In this document: piece after piece, positions 1 to 7,865 of the stretch
Layout of the letters: every line of letters begins with the position of its first letter
How positions within the stretch are numbered: position 1 is the stretch's first letter
Source of the DNA: an uncultured Tateyamaria sp.
GTDB lineage: Bacteria; Pseudomonadota; Alphaproteobacteria; Rhodobacterales; Rhodobacteraceae
Assembly (NCBI RefSeq): GCF_947494755.1
Contig: NZ_CANLVZ010000007.1
Span: 124,001 to 188,000, forward strand
Direction: 5' to 3'
Length of the DNA: 64,000 bases
The notes under the pieces: model-generated
What the model saw: the letters and a program-made list of their open reading frames with translations, nothing else
Database searches by the model: none
What the model was told of the DNA's origin: nothing
Position numbers and translations under genes: made by a program

Positions 1-68
1 AAAATGCGGAGTTGGTGGTGCAACATATGCTGCCCGCCGATCTGACCTTAAGTGAGACACCACCATGA
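1..68 (+). CDS. C-terminal end of an unidentified protein (5' end outside window)
   Basis: One forward frame is open from the window edge and stops with TGA at 66-68. That TGA forms an ATGA overlap with the start of the downstream kinase gene. The visible residues are about NAELVVQHMLPADLTL followed by SETPP. The ELVV segment recalls the C-terminus of LacI-family regulators, but this is weak. The tight overlap suggests an operon with the PfkB kinase and the isomerase. Only about 21 residues are visible, so no function is assigned. Confidence 0.45.
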   Translation, partial: NAELVVQHMLPADLTLSETPP

Positions 69-979
69 TCCTGTGCGCGGGCGAGGCCCTGATTGATATG
101 ATCCCCAATGCTGACGGGGCCTATGTGCCCCATGTGGGCGGGGCGGTCTTGAACACCGCCGTGGCGCTTGGGCGCTTGGGCGAACCGGTGGGGCTGGTGA
201 CCGGGCTGTCCTCCGATCCGTTCGGGGCGCAGATCGAACAGCACATGATTGACAGCCACGTCAGTACGGACCACGCCGCACGCAGCGACCGCAATACGAC
301 GCTCGCCATGGTGCATCTGGATCAGGGCCAGGCGACCTATTCATTCTACGATATCGGGACCGCCACCCGCGACATTGAGGCGGCAGACATTCCCGCAATC
401 CCCGATACGGTCGAGGCGATGTTCTTTGGCGGCATATCGTTGTGCAATCCGCCCGTGGCCGACACGTTGCTGGACCTCGCGCTCGCGCAACCAAGCGATC
501 GGCTGATCATGGCAGACCCGAATATCCGCCCTGGCTTTGTGTCCGATCACGCAGGCTATCGCACGCGGCTGACCAGGCTGATCGGGCGCGCAGACATCGT
601 GAAGCTGTCGGATGATGATATCGGCTGGCTTGTGCCGGAGGGCGACTTGGCTGCCAAGGCGCAGGTGGTGCTGCGCATGGGCCCCCGCATGTTGCTGCTG
701 ACCGAGGGCAGCAAGGGCGCGACCGCGCACCTCAATAACGGCACGCAGGCCCGAGCCGAGGCGGTGAAGGCACAGGTCGTCGACACGGTCGGAGCCGGAG
801 ATACCTTCAACGCCGGATGCCTTGCCGCACTGCGCCGGGCAGGCGCGCTGACGCCGGATGCGGTGGACACACTCGACGTGCCCGCCCTGACCGATATGCT
901 GACCCTCGCAACCCACGCCGCCGCCGTGACAGTATCGCGCGCAGGCGCAAACCCGCCCTGGGCCAAGGAGCTGGACTAA
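65..979 (+). CDS. PfkB-family carbohydrate kinase (fructokinase-like)
   Basis: This is a 304-residue cytoplasmic ribokinase-fold sugar kinase that transfers phosphate from ATP to a sugar hydroxyl. The N-terminal substrate segment has GGAVLNTAVALGRLG at residues 25-39. DPNIRP is at 151-156, and the PfkB signature DTVGAGDTFNAG is at 240-251 with D246 as the expected catalytic base. Length is normal for fructokinases. The start overlaps the previous stop by ATGA, and its own stop overlaps the next start (TAATG). The neighbouring D-lyxose isomerase-like gene suggests the pair isomerises a pentose or hexose to a ketose and phosphorylates it. The substrate is not readable from sequence; D-fructose or another ketose is likeliest. 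Confidence 0.85.
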   Translation: MILCAGEALIDMIPNADGAYVPHVGGAVLNTAVALGRLGEPVGLVTGLSSDPFGAQIEQHMIDSHVSTDHAARSDRNTTLAMVHLDQGQATYSFYDIGTATRDIEAADIPAIPDTVEAMFFGGISLCNPPVADTLLDLALAQPSDRLIMADPNIRPGFVSDHAGYRTRLTRLIGRADIVKLSDDDIGWLVPEGDLAAKAQVVLRMGPRMLLLTEGSKGATAHLNNGTQARAEAVKAQVVDTVGAGDTFNAGCLAALRRAGALTPDAVDTLDVPALTDMLTLATHAAAVTVSRAGANPPWAKELD

Positions 980-1644
980 TGGATCGATCCCGCGTCAACG
1001 ACATCCTCGCCAACGGGGCAGACTTCTTTGCCCGCCACGGCTGGACCCCACCGCCATTTGCAAGCTGGACCCCGGACGAGATGCGCAGCGAAAAGGCCGC
1101 CATGATCCGCGACCGACGCCTTGGCTGGGACATCACCGATTACGGGCAGGGCAGGTTCGACGAAATGGGCCTGTTCCTGTTCACCCTGCGCAATGGCGAT
1201 CTGTCCGAGATGGGGCAACAGGGCGCGATGCTTTATGCGGAAAAGCTGATGATCTCGCGGCGCGATCAACTCTCGCCCATGCACCGGCATGTGCTCAAGA
1301 CCGAGGATATCATCAATCGCGGGGGGGCGACGCTGGTGCTGGAACTGTTCACCTGCAACACCGAGGGGCAGATCGATCGCAAAGCGGACGTGCACGTGAT
1401 CAGCGACGGGGTGGCCACGACCCTGCCTGCGGGTGGGCATCTGAAACTGCCTGTTGGCGCCTCCGTCACCCTGACCCCGACCACGTGGCACGCATTCTGG
1501 GGCGAAGGGGGCGATTGCCTGATCCACGAGGTCTCGACCGTGAACGACGACCTGACCGACAACATCTTTGAAATGCCCATCGGGCGCTTTTCCGACATCA
1601 CCGAGGATGTCGCGCCAACGCATCTGCTGGTCAGCGACTACTGA
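979..1644 (+). CDS. D-lyxose ketol-isomerase-like cupin protein
   Basis: This 221-residue protein matches the D-lyxose/D-mannose ketol-isomerase (DUF1498) family, which interconverts aldoses and ketoses using a divalent metal in a cupin barrel. Probable metal ligands are H102 and H104 (MHRH), E109 (KTED), and H171 in the segment TTWHAFWGEGG. The start ATG overlaps the kinase stop by one base, so the two are translationally coupled. The 3' end overlaps the stop of the convergent LysR gene by 14 bases. Together with the kinase, the product would be a phosphorylated ketose (lyxose to xylulose, or mannose to fructose). Family assignment is good; the real sugar is inferred. Confidence 0.8.
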   Translation: MDRSRVNDILANGADFFARHGWTPPPFASWTPDEMRSEKAAMIRDRRLGWDITDYGQGRFDEMGLFLFTLRNGDLSEMGQQGAMLYAEKLMISRRDQLSPMHRHVLKTEDIINRGGATLVLELFTCNTEGQIDRKADVHVISDGVATTLPAGGHLKLPVGASVTLTPTTWHAFWGEGGDCLIHEVSTVNDDLTDNIFEMPIGRFSDITEDVAPTHLLVSDY

Positions 1645-2527
1645 TCCGACCCCGCAGAAAGTCGATCACCGCCCGCACCTTGGTCGGCAGATAGGCCCGG
1701 CTCGGATAAAGCAGCCAAGCCCCCGTGTCATAGGTCGTCGCGGTCACGTCGTGATCCGGGAACAGATCGATCAACCGCCGTGCGTCGATATCGCGGTCGA
1801 CCATCCAATCGGCCAGCAGCGCCGGGCCCAGCCCCGCCCGCGCCGCAGCACGCAAGGCGAGCGCGTTCGAAATCAGCAACGGCCCCGTCACACCCACAAC
1901 CCGCTCGTCTCCGCCTTTGCGAAACCGCCATTCGGTCCGGTAATCGGGCAGTGTCATGCGCAGGCAGTCTCGCTGCGCAAGCGCATCGGGGGTATCAATC
2001 AATCCAAGCGCTTGCGTATAGTCAGGGGATGCGACAACGCGGTACCGGGTGCGCATCAGGCGCGCGCTGATCAGGTCGCCCTTGGGCGCGGGGGCCAGCC
2101 GCACAGCTATATCGACTTGGGCGGCGACCAGATCGACGGTCTGATCGCTCAGCACCAGTTCCAGCTCTATCTCGGGTAATTCAGCGCGCAAGTCGGCCAG
2201 ATGCGGCACGATCACCTCGTGCCCGAACGCGACCGAGGCCGTCAGGCGCACCCGGCCAGATGGTTTGGTGCCAACCTGCGCGGCTGCATCTCGCGCCTGA
2301 TCAAGCTCGTCCAGCAGCGGCGCGATGCGCGCCAGATAAAGCGCCCCGGCCTCGGTCGGCGACAGTTGCCGGGTGGAGCGTTGAAACAGGCGCAGGCCCA
2401 ACTGTGCCTCGATCCCCGCGACGACCCGGCTGACCGACGACGGATCGACATCCAGCACACGGGCGGCCCCGGCAAAGCTGCCGTGATGCGCGACAAGTTG
2501 CAGGGTGCGGAGGGCTTGCGTGTCCAT
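1631..2527 (-). CDS. LysR-family transcriptional regulator
   Basis: This 298-residue protein has an N-terminal winged HTH at about residues 1-60 (LVAHHGSFAGAARVL, then SSVSRVVAGIEAQLG). A substrate-binding-like effector domain follows from about residue 90. The start at 2527 (MDTQALRTLQLV) fits the family better than an upstream in-frame codon that would add 23 non-conserved residues. It diverges from the YceI gene across about 100 bases, a typical arrangement in which the regulator controls its neighbour and itself. It resembles the common LysR group related to CrgA/AaeR-type regulators. The effector is unknown. Confidence 0.85.
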   Translation of the reverse strand: MDTQALRTLQLVAHHGSFAGAARVLDVDPSSVSRVVAGIEAQLGLRLFQRSTRQLSPTEAGALYLARIAPLLDELDQARDAAAQVGTKPSGRVRLTASVAFGHEVIVPHLADLRAELPEIELELVLSDQTVDLVAAQVDIAVRLAPAPKGDLISARLMRTRYRVVASPDYTQALGLIDTPDALAQRDCLRMTLPDYRTEWRFRKGGDERVVGVTGPLLISNALALRAAARAGLGPALLADWMVDRDIDARRLIDLFPDHDVTATTYDTGAWLLYPSRAYLPTKVRAVIDFLRGRISSR

Positions 2528-2627
2528 TCGTGTATTCTTGGCATGAGTTAGATGTGATGCAAGCCGTTTTTTGCGCTTATTGCACGGATTAGACAACCGG
2601 CATCACCAACCCCAACAGGAGATCACC

Positions 2628-3263
2628 ATGATCCGCACGCTTCCCCTCGCCGCACTGCTTATGGCCGCGACGACCGCACAGGCCGCACCCACCGAATGGA
2701 CTCTCGATCTGGGCCACGCCCATATCGGGTGGGAAATCAACCACATGGGCCTCAGCCGCACCGTGGGCCGCTTCAACAGCTTTGACGGCACCTTTCTGAT
2801 CGACGAAGAGGCGCCCGAGAACTCGCAAATCACCTTCACCATCGATGCGGCCAGCATCGACAGCAACCACGAGGCGCGCGACACCCACTTGCGCCACAGC
2901 GACTATCTGGATGTCGAGGCCGCCCCGCAGATCACGTTTACCTCGACCGATATTCTGATGCTGACCCCCACCTCGGGCAAACTCACGGGCGATCTGAGCC
3001 TGCGGGGACAAACCGCGCCCGTGACGCTCGATTTCAAGATGATCCGCGACCGGACCTATCCCGATTTCATCCCCGATTATGACGAAGTGCGGGTGGTAGG
3101 CTTTGAGGCGACAGGCGAGATCCTGCGGCTGGATCACGGCATGGACTTCATCGCCTTTCTCGACAGCCCCACAGGACTGAGCGTCGATGTCGATCTGCAT
3201 TTCGACCTCGTCCAATGCGCAGGCGTGCCCGACAGCAACATCCCCTGCACGTGGGGGCGTTGA
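2628..3263 (+). CDS. YceI-family periplasmic protein
   Basis: This 211-residue protein carries a clear Sec signal peptide (MIRTLPLAALLMAATTAQA, about residues 1-19). A YceI lipocalin-like beta-barrel follows: TEWTLDLGHAHIGWEINHMG, then FNSFDGTF, SNHEARDTHLR and YLDVEAAPQITF. Family members bind long polyisoprenoid or amphiphilic ligands in the periplasm. The start at 2628 is chosen for the signal peptide and the AGGAG-like site at about 2617-2622. The C-terminus ends with two cysteines close together (QCAGVPDSNIPCTWG), which could form a disulfide. It diverges from the LysR gene and is followed 3 bases later by the SDR gene, probably co-transcribed. Confidence 0.87.
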   Translation: MIRTLPLAALLMAATTAQAAPTEWTLDLGHAHIGWEINHMGLSRTVGRFNSFDGTFLIDEEAPENSQITFTIDAASIDSNHEARDTHLRHSDYLDVEAAPQITFTSTDILMLTPTSGKLTGDLSLRGQTAPVTLDFKMIRDRTYPDFIPDYDEVRVVGFEATGEILRLDHGMDFIAFLDSPTGLSVDVDLHFDLVQCAGVPDSNIPCTWGR

Positions 3264-3266
3264 GCC

Positions 3267-4007
3267 ATGAAGCATGTCGCCGGAAAGACAGTCGTGATCA
3301 CCGGGGCCAGCAAAGGCATCGGCGCGGCAACGGCCCGCGTGCTGGCCAAACAGGGCGCGCAGGTGGTGCTTGCCGCCCGGTCGGTCGATGCGCTGAACGC
3401 GCTGGCGGACGAAACCAATGGGCGCGCCTTCTCCTGTGATGTCAGCGACTTTGAACAGGTCCGGGCACTAATCGACTTTGCAGGACCCGTCGATGCGCTG
3501 ATCAACAATGCCGGGCTGATCGACCCCATTGCACGGATCGCCGACAGTAGTCCCGCCGCATGGGGGCGCGTGATGGATGTGAACATAAAGGGCGTCTATC
3601 ATGGTCTGCGCGCGGCCTTGCCCGACATGATCGCGCAAGGGCACGGCACGATCATCAACATCTCGTCCGGGGCCGCGACCTCGGCGCTTGAGGGGTGGAG
3701 CCACTATTGCGCGAGCAAGGCGGCCGTCTTGTCGCTGACCCGTGTGGCCGACAAGGAGGCGCGCGAGCATGGCGTTCGGGTCATGGGCCTGTCGCCCGGC
3801 ACCGTGGCGACCGACATGCAGCGCGACATCAAGGCCAGTGGGATTAACCCGGTGAGCCAGTTGGACTGGTCCGCGCATATTCCACCAGAATGGGTCGGGC
3901 AGGCGATTGGCGTATTGATGGGCCCCACGGGGGATGCCTATCGCGGCACCGACTTTTCTCTCAAGACCGACGAGGGGCGACAGGTTGCAGGCCTGCCGCC
4001 TCTGTGA
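3267..4007 (+). CDS. SDR-family NAD(P)-dependent oxidoreductase
   Basis: This 246-residue classical short-chain dehydrogenase has the Rossmann nucleotide motif TGASKGIG at residues 12-19 and NNAG at 80-83. The catalytic residues are serine at 133-134 (NISS), Y147 and K151 (YCASK). Family members oxidise or reduce alcohols, ketones or sugars with NAD(P). It lies 3 bases after the YceI gene. Its 3' end faces the aminotransferase gene across a palindromic element at 4013-4036. The segment SQLDWSAHIPPEWVGQA near the C-terminus replaces the usual substrate loop, so no specific substrate is claimed. Confidence 0.87.
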   Translation: MKHVAGKTVVITGASKGIGAATARVLAKQGAQVVLAARSVDALNALADETNGRAFSCDVSDFEQVRALIDFAGPVDALINNAGLIDPIARIADSSPAAWGRVMDVNIKGVYHGLRAALPDMIAQGHGTIINISSGAATSALEGWSHYCASKAAVLSLTRVADKEAREHGVRVMGLSPGTVATDMQRDIKASGINPVSQLDWSAHIPPEWVGQAIGVLMGPTGDAYRGTDFSLKTDEGRQVAGLPPL

Positions 4008-4012
4008 AGCGG

Positions 4013-4036
4013 GGCGGACGACACGTCCGCCTTACG
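4013..4036 (-). repeat. Palindromic GTAA-stem element, copy 1 (bidirectional terminator candidate)
   Basis: Read on the minus strand this is CGTAA followed by an 8-bp perfect stem GGCGGACG / CGTCCGCC with loop TGT. The TAA at 4034-4032 is the stop codon of the aminotransferase. The hairpin fills the gap between two convergent genes, which suggests a terminator acting in both directions. Four related copies lie at 6419, 9494, 34436 and 58508. Confidence 0.7.
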
Positions 4037-5390
4037 CGGCCATCATCGCTTGCAACCCGGCTTCGGTCGCGCTCAGGATTTTTTGCACATGCGTCGCCTT
4101 GATCACCAGAGGCGGCGAGAAGATGGCGTTGTTGCCTGACACCCGGATCATCACGCCATCTTCATAGGCCGCCTTTTGGAAGGCCAACGGCATCGCCTTA
4201 CCGACGGGGGTCTTGGCCACGCGGTCGCTGACAAGTTCGATGGCGCACATCAGCCCTTCACCGCGCACATCGCCGATCACGTCATAGCGGCGCGCCAGCT
4301 GCTGCAAACCCGCCTTGAGCTCGGGCCCGCGCAGGGCTGCATTCTCCCACGGGCGCAGGCGCATGGTTTCCTCGACCGCAGCCACAGCCGCCGCCGCGCC
4401 GACCGGATGGCCAGAATAGGTATACCCGCTGTCGACCGATCCAAGCCCGCTTTCGTCCTCCTCAAACACCGAGGCAACCCGATCTGCGATCATCACGGCC
4501 CCAAACGGAAAATACCCGTTGGTGATCGCCTTGGCCGTACACATCAGATCAGGCTGCACCCCCCAGTGGCGCGCGCCCGTGGGCGCGCCTGTGCGGCCAA
4601 AAGCGGTGATCACTTCATCCGCAATCAGCAACACCCCATGTCTGTGGCAAATATCGCGCACCATCGGCATGAAGCTGGGATGTGGCACGATCACACCTCC
4701 CGCCCCCTGCACCGGCTCCATCACGAAGGCGGCGACCGTGTTGGCCCCCTGAAAGGCAATCTCGCGCTCGAGCATACCCCCGCTCAGGCGGGCGAGTTCG
4801 GCGGGGTCATCCGTGCGGAAGGGACTGCGATAGAGATAAGGCCCCGGAATATGGAAACATCCCGCCATCAGCGGCTCATAGGCGTTGTGAAACTTGGCAT
4901 TACCGTTCACTGACGCGCCCCCGAAATGGGTGCCATGATAGCCCCTGTCGAGGCTGATGAACTTGGTCCGCACCCCCTCGCCCCGGATCCGGTGGTACTG
5001 GCGGGCGAGCTTGAGCGCGATCTCGATACTGTCCGACCCGCCCGAGGTGAAAAAGCTGCGGGTCATGCCATCCGGGCCGAAGAAGTCGGCCAGCAGATAG
5101 GCGAGCTCGATCGCCTTGTCATTCGACGTGCCCCGGAAGGTCGAATAGTAGGGCAGCGCCGCAAGCTGCGCGGCAATCGCGTCTTTGACGGGCTGACAGG
5201 AATAGCCGAGGTTCACGTTCCACAAGCCACCGACCGCATCAATACTGCGATGCCCGTCCACATCCGTGATATAGACCCCCTCGCCCCCGGTCAGGATCGT
5301 GGGCGGGTTCGCCATACTGTCGGCAGGGTGCGCCATCGGATGCCAGAACTGGCGCGCGTTGTTCTCCTTAAGGAAGTTGCTGTCTTTCAC
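4032..5390 (-). CDS. Class III (omega) PLP-dependent aminotransferase
   Basis: This 452-residue fold-type I aminotransferase of the omega-amine/beta-alanine:pyruvate group moves an amino group from an amine or omega-amino acid to a keto acid. Visible features are the phosphate-binding SGGSDS at about 116-121, ADEVITAFGRTG with the pyridine-binding D258, and the Schiff-base lysine K287 in CTAKAITNGYFP. The start is GTG at 5390, with AAGGA 7-8 bases upstream and family-like sequence from there; upstream in-frame sequence is not family-like. It overlaps the IclR gene by 23 bases and is probably co-transcribed with it. Facing genes for an aromatic amino acid decarboxylase suggest it deaminates the resulting amine to an aldehyde (inference). 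Confidence 0.88.
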   Translation of the reverse strand: MKDSNFLKENNARQFWHPMAHPADSMANPPTILTGGEGVYITDVDGHRSIDAVGGLWNVNLGYSCQPVKDAIAAQLAALPYYSTFRGTSNDKAIELAYLLADFFGPDGMTRSFFTSGGSDSIEIALKLARQYHRIRGEGVRTKFISLDRGYHGTHFGGASVNGNAKFHNAYEPLMAGCFHIPGPYLYRSPFRTDDPAELARLSGGMLEREIAFQGANTVAAFVMEPVQGAGGVIVPHPSFMPMVRDICHRHGVLLIADEVITAFGRTGAPTGARHWGVQPDLMCTAKAITNGYFPFGAVMIADRVASVFEEDESGLGSVDSGYTYSGHPVGAAAAVAAVEETMRLRPWENAALRGPELKAGLQQLARRYDVIGDVRGEGLMCAIELVSDRVAKTPVGKAMPLAFQKAAYEDGVMIRVSGNNAIFSPPLVIKATHVQKILSATEAGLQAMMAA

Positions 5391-6186
5391 GATGCCGTCC
5401 TTTCGTGAGCCTGCGTCCAGATCGCTTGAACCGAAGACGGCACATGGCCCCCATCGCCTGGGTGATGTCGGCACCGTGGTGCACCAGAAAACCCGCCAGG
5501 CGGGCCTCGACCTCTGCCCCGCCACGGCTTGTGGGATATGCGATGGAACAGGCGGCGACTGCCGCCCCCTGCGCGTCAAAAACCGGGATCGCGACCGACG
5601 AGACACCAAGGCGCAACAGGTCGCGGTTATAGGCATAGCCCCGGGCCGCAATGTCATCCAGCTCTGCGGCCAGCACGTCCGCATCCGGCACAGGGGCCGA
5701 CGCAAGGCGGGTGCGCGGATCAGCCAGCGCGCGCGCCCTCACATCCGCGCCTGAGAATGCAAGGTAGGCTTTGCCTGATGACGTGGCCAATAGCGGCGGC
5801 AACCCATAGGCATCAAAGCTGACGCGCACGGGATGGCCGTGATGTTCGGCATGATAGATATCGACCAGATCGACCCCTCGCAAACAGCTCAGGTGCACCA
5901 ACTCCCCCGCCACATGCCTGAGGGCATCGACAACGGCGCGCACCATCTCGACTTCGGGCACGGTGCGCGCCCGCATTGCGGCCAACCGGGTCACGGCGGG
6001 TCCAAGACGATAGGCGCGACTGATCGGGTCCTGTTCGAGAAACCCGACCTGCTCCAGCGCACTAGGATGGCGATGCACGGTCGCCTTGTCGCGCCCCGTC
6101 AGACGGCGGACATCCGACAGCCCCAGACGACGGCGCGTGTCCGAGAACAGGTCCAACAGACCCAAGGCCTTGGCAACGGTCGACAT
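5368..6186 (-). CDS. IclR-family transcriptional regulator
   Basis: This 272-residue regulator has an N-terminal winged HTH at about residues 1-60 (TVAKALGLLDLFSD, LSDVRRLTGRDKATVHRH). A C-terminal IclR effector-binding domain follows, including ATSSGKAYLAF and DNRDLL-like AYNRDLLRLGVSSVAIPVFD. The start ATG at 6186 begins with the typical MSTVAKAL. The recognition helix carries HRHPSALEQVGF where relatives usually have HRLL, a mild oddity. It is upstream of and overlaps the aminotransferase, and diverges from the decarboxylase/hpa genes across 281 bases. An inverted repeat at 6239-6255 lies 53 bases upstream of its start and is a plausible operator. Confidence 0.87.
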   Translation of the reverse strand: MSTVAKALGLLDLFSDTRRRLGLSDVRRLTGRDKATVHRHPSALEQVGFLEQDPISRAYRLGPAVTRLAAMRARTVPEVEMVRAVVDALRHVAGELVHLSCLRGVDLVDIYHAEHHGHPVRVSFDAYGLPPLLATSSGKAYLAFSGADVRARALADPRTRLASAPVPDADVLAAELDDIAARGYAYNRDLLRLGVSSVAIPVFDAQGAAVAACSIAYPTSRGGAEVEARLAGFLVHHGADITQAMGAMCRLRFKRSGRRLTKGRHRERQQLP

Positions 6187-6238
6187 GCAAATCAACTTGA
6201 CGCACCTGCCATCCGCAGACAATATATTTGCGCCCATA

Positions 6239-6255
6239 GGTTCATTATTTGAACC
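6239..6255. promoter_or_regulatory. Inverted repeat, candidate IclR operator
   Basis: A perfect inverted repeat GGTTCA-TTATT-TGAACC lies in the divergent region between the IclR gene (start 6186) and the decarboxylase (start 6468). IclR-type regulators bind short palindromes near divergent promoters, so autoregulation and control of both directions is plausible. The assignment rests on position and symmetry only. Confidence 0.45.
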
Positions 6256-6418
6256 AATCCCTAGGGCTCCCATGACCGGTCTCGCCACCCAAGACACATA
6301 TATCCCACGACCCGGGCTCTGATGCTTCCTTTCGCAGAAAATACCTTCGGGGAGTGTAAGGGGCAGACAGCCCCTCATTCCAACATCGCCATTCTGCGGT
6401 TATCGTCCGACCAGCCGC

Positions 6419-6441
6419 GTAAGGCGCACGTGTCGTGCGCC
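6419..6441 (+). repeat. Palindromic GTAA-stem element, copy 2 (5' leader of decarboxylase)
   Basis: GTAA is followed by an 8-bp perfect stem GGCGCACG / CGTGCGCC with loop TGT. Unlike the other copies it lies in an untranslated leader, ending 26 bases before the decarboxylase ATG and about 15 before its GGAAGGA ribosome site. No coding frame on either strand uses its TAA as a recognisable gene stop. It could be a remnant, or it could influence expression of the downstream genes. Confidence 0.65.
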
Positions 6442-6467
6442 ATGACACACCACCCGGAAGGATCAAA

Positions 6468-7865
6468 ATGAGCTGGGATGACTTTGCCGAACACGCGTCG
6501 GAGGCGGCCAAATGGGGCGCGCGCTATCACAAAAGCCTGCGCCACAGACCGGTGCGCGCACAAACCGCGCCCGGTGATATCGCCGCACGATTGGACACAC
6601 GCGCCCCCGAGACCGGCACTGATCTGGGCACCATCATGGCGGATTTCGACACGGTCGTGATGCCGGGGATCACCCATTGGCAGCATCCCCGCTTCTTCGC
6701 CTATTTCAACTCCAACGCCGCGCCCGCCTCGGTGCTGGCCGACTTTCTGGCCGCGATCATCGCGCCGCAATGCATGCTCTGGCAGACCTCTCCGGCAGCG
6801 ACCGAGATGGAAACCCGGATGATGGAATGGCTGTGCCAGGGCCTTGGCCTGCCAGACAGCTATCAGGGCGTCATTCAGGACAGTGCAAGCTCGGCAACTC
6901 TTGCCGCTGTGCTGACCATGCGCGAACGCGCGCTGAACTGGGCGGGCAACGAACAGGGGCTGTCCGGTCAGCCGACCTTGCGCATCTACTGTTCGGATCA
7001 GGTGCACAGCTCGATCGATCGCGCCATCTGGGTCGCGGGGATCGGGCAGGACAATCTGGTCAAGATCCGCTCGATCGGCGCGTTGCGCGGCATGGACCCC
7101 ATCGGCCTTCAGGACGCGATCACAAAGGACCGCGCCGCCGGGTTCGTGCCCGCCGGCATCATCGCAGCAACTGGGGCCACGGGCATGGGCGCATGCGATG
7201 ATCTGGAGACGGTGGCAGCTGTGGCGAGGGGCGAAAACCTCTACACGCATCTGGACGCCGCATGGGCGGGCACGGCCATGATCTGTCCTGAGTTTCGCGC
7301 GCTTTGGGCCGGGGCCGATCAATTCGACAGCATTGTCTTCAACCCACACAAGTGGCTCGGCGCGCAGTTCGATTGCGCCGCCCACTTCCTGCGCGACCCC
7401 AACCTGCTGCGCCAAACCCTCGCTATCCGACCCGAATACCTCAAGACCCATGCCCAGGGTGACATCACCGATTATTCCGAATGGTCCATCCCGCTCGGGC
7501 GCCGCTTTCGCGCGCTCAAGCTGTGGTTCCTGATGCGCCATTACGGGATGGAGGGTTTGCGCACCCGCATTCGCAATCACGTGAGGTGGAGCGATGCGCT
7601 CTGCGCCCGCCTCGCCGCCGAACCCGATTTCGAGATCGTGACCCAGCCGATCCTGTCGCTCTGGACCTTCAAGGTGACCGGGGCCAGCGACGACGACACC
7701 CAACGTCTTGTGGATGCGATCAACGATGATGGGCGCATTTACCTCACCCAGACACTGGTGGACGGGCAAAAGGTCATCCGCTTCACTGCCGGTCAGTTTG
7801 ACTGCGAAGAACGCGATTTCAACACGGCCTTCGACACCATCACCGAGATCGCGAGAGCGTTATGA
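6468..7865 (+). CDS. Group II PLP-dependent decarboxylase (aromatic-L-amino-acid decarboxylase-like)
   Basis: This 465-residue enzyme of the DDC/tyrosine decarboxylase family removes the carboxyl group of an aromatic amino acid such as DOPA, tyrosine, tryptophan or phenylalanine. Key features are the N-terminal PGITHWQHPRFFAYF, the ring-stacking histidine H180 (DQVHSS), D263 in HLDAAWAG, and the Schiff-base lysine K295 in FNPHKW. The start ATG at 6468 has a strong GGAAGGA site 5 bases upstream. It leads a three-gene operon with hpaG-like and hpaH-like genes through ATGA overlap. This context suggests the amine is routed to an aromatic ring-cleavage pathway. Substrate is inferred from context. 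Confidence 0.87.
   Translation: MSWDDFAEHASEAAKWGARYHKSLRHRPVRAQTAPGDIAARLDTRAPETGTDLGTIMADFDTVVMPGITHWQHPRFFAYFNSNAAPASVLADFLAAIIAPQCMLWQTSPAATEMETRMMEWLCQGLGLPDSYQGVIQDSASSATLAAVLTMRERALNWAGNEQGLSGQPTLRIYCSDQVHSSIDRAIWVAGIGQDNLVKIRSIGALRGMDPIGLQDAITKDRAAGFVPAGIIAATGATGMGACDDLETVAAVARGENLYTHLDAAWAGTAMICPEFRALWAGADQFDSIVFNPHKWLGAQFDCAAHFLRDPNLLRQTLAIRPEYLKTHAQGDITDYSEWSIPLGRRFRALKLWFLMRHYGMEGLRTRIRNHVRWSDALCARLAAEPDFEIVTQPILSLWTFKVTGASDDDTQRLVDAINDDGRIYLTQTLVDGQKVIRFTAGQFDCEERDFNTAFDTITEIARAL

Noticed and set aside
5391-5705. A 105-residue N-terminal extension of the class III aminotransferase
   Set aside because: It is antisense-like sequence inside the IclR gene; GTG 5390 with AAGGA fits the family start.
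6375-7769. A 464-codon open frame antisense to the decarboxylase
   Set aside because: Shadow of a clear PLP enzyme; composition is typical of antisense frames and no ribosome site or motif supports it.
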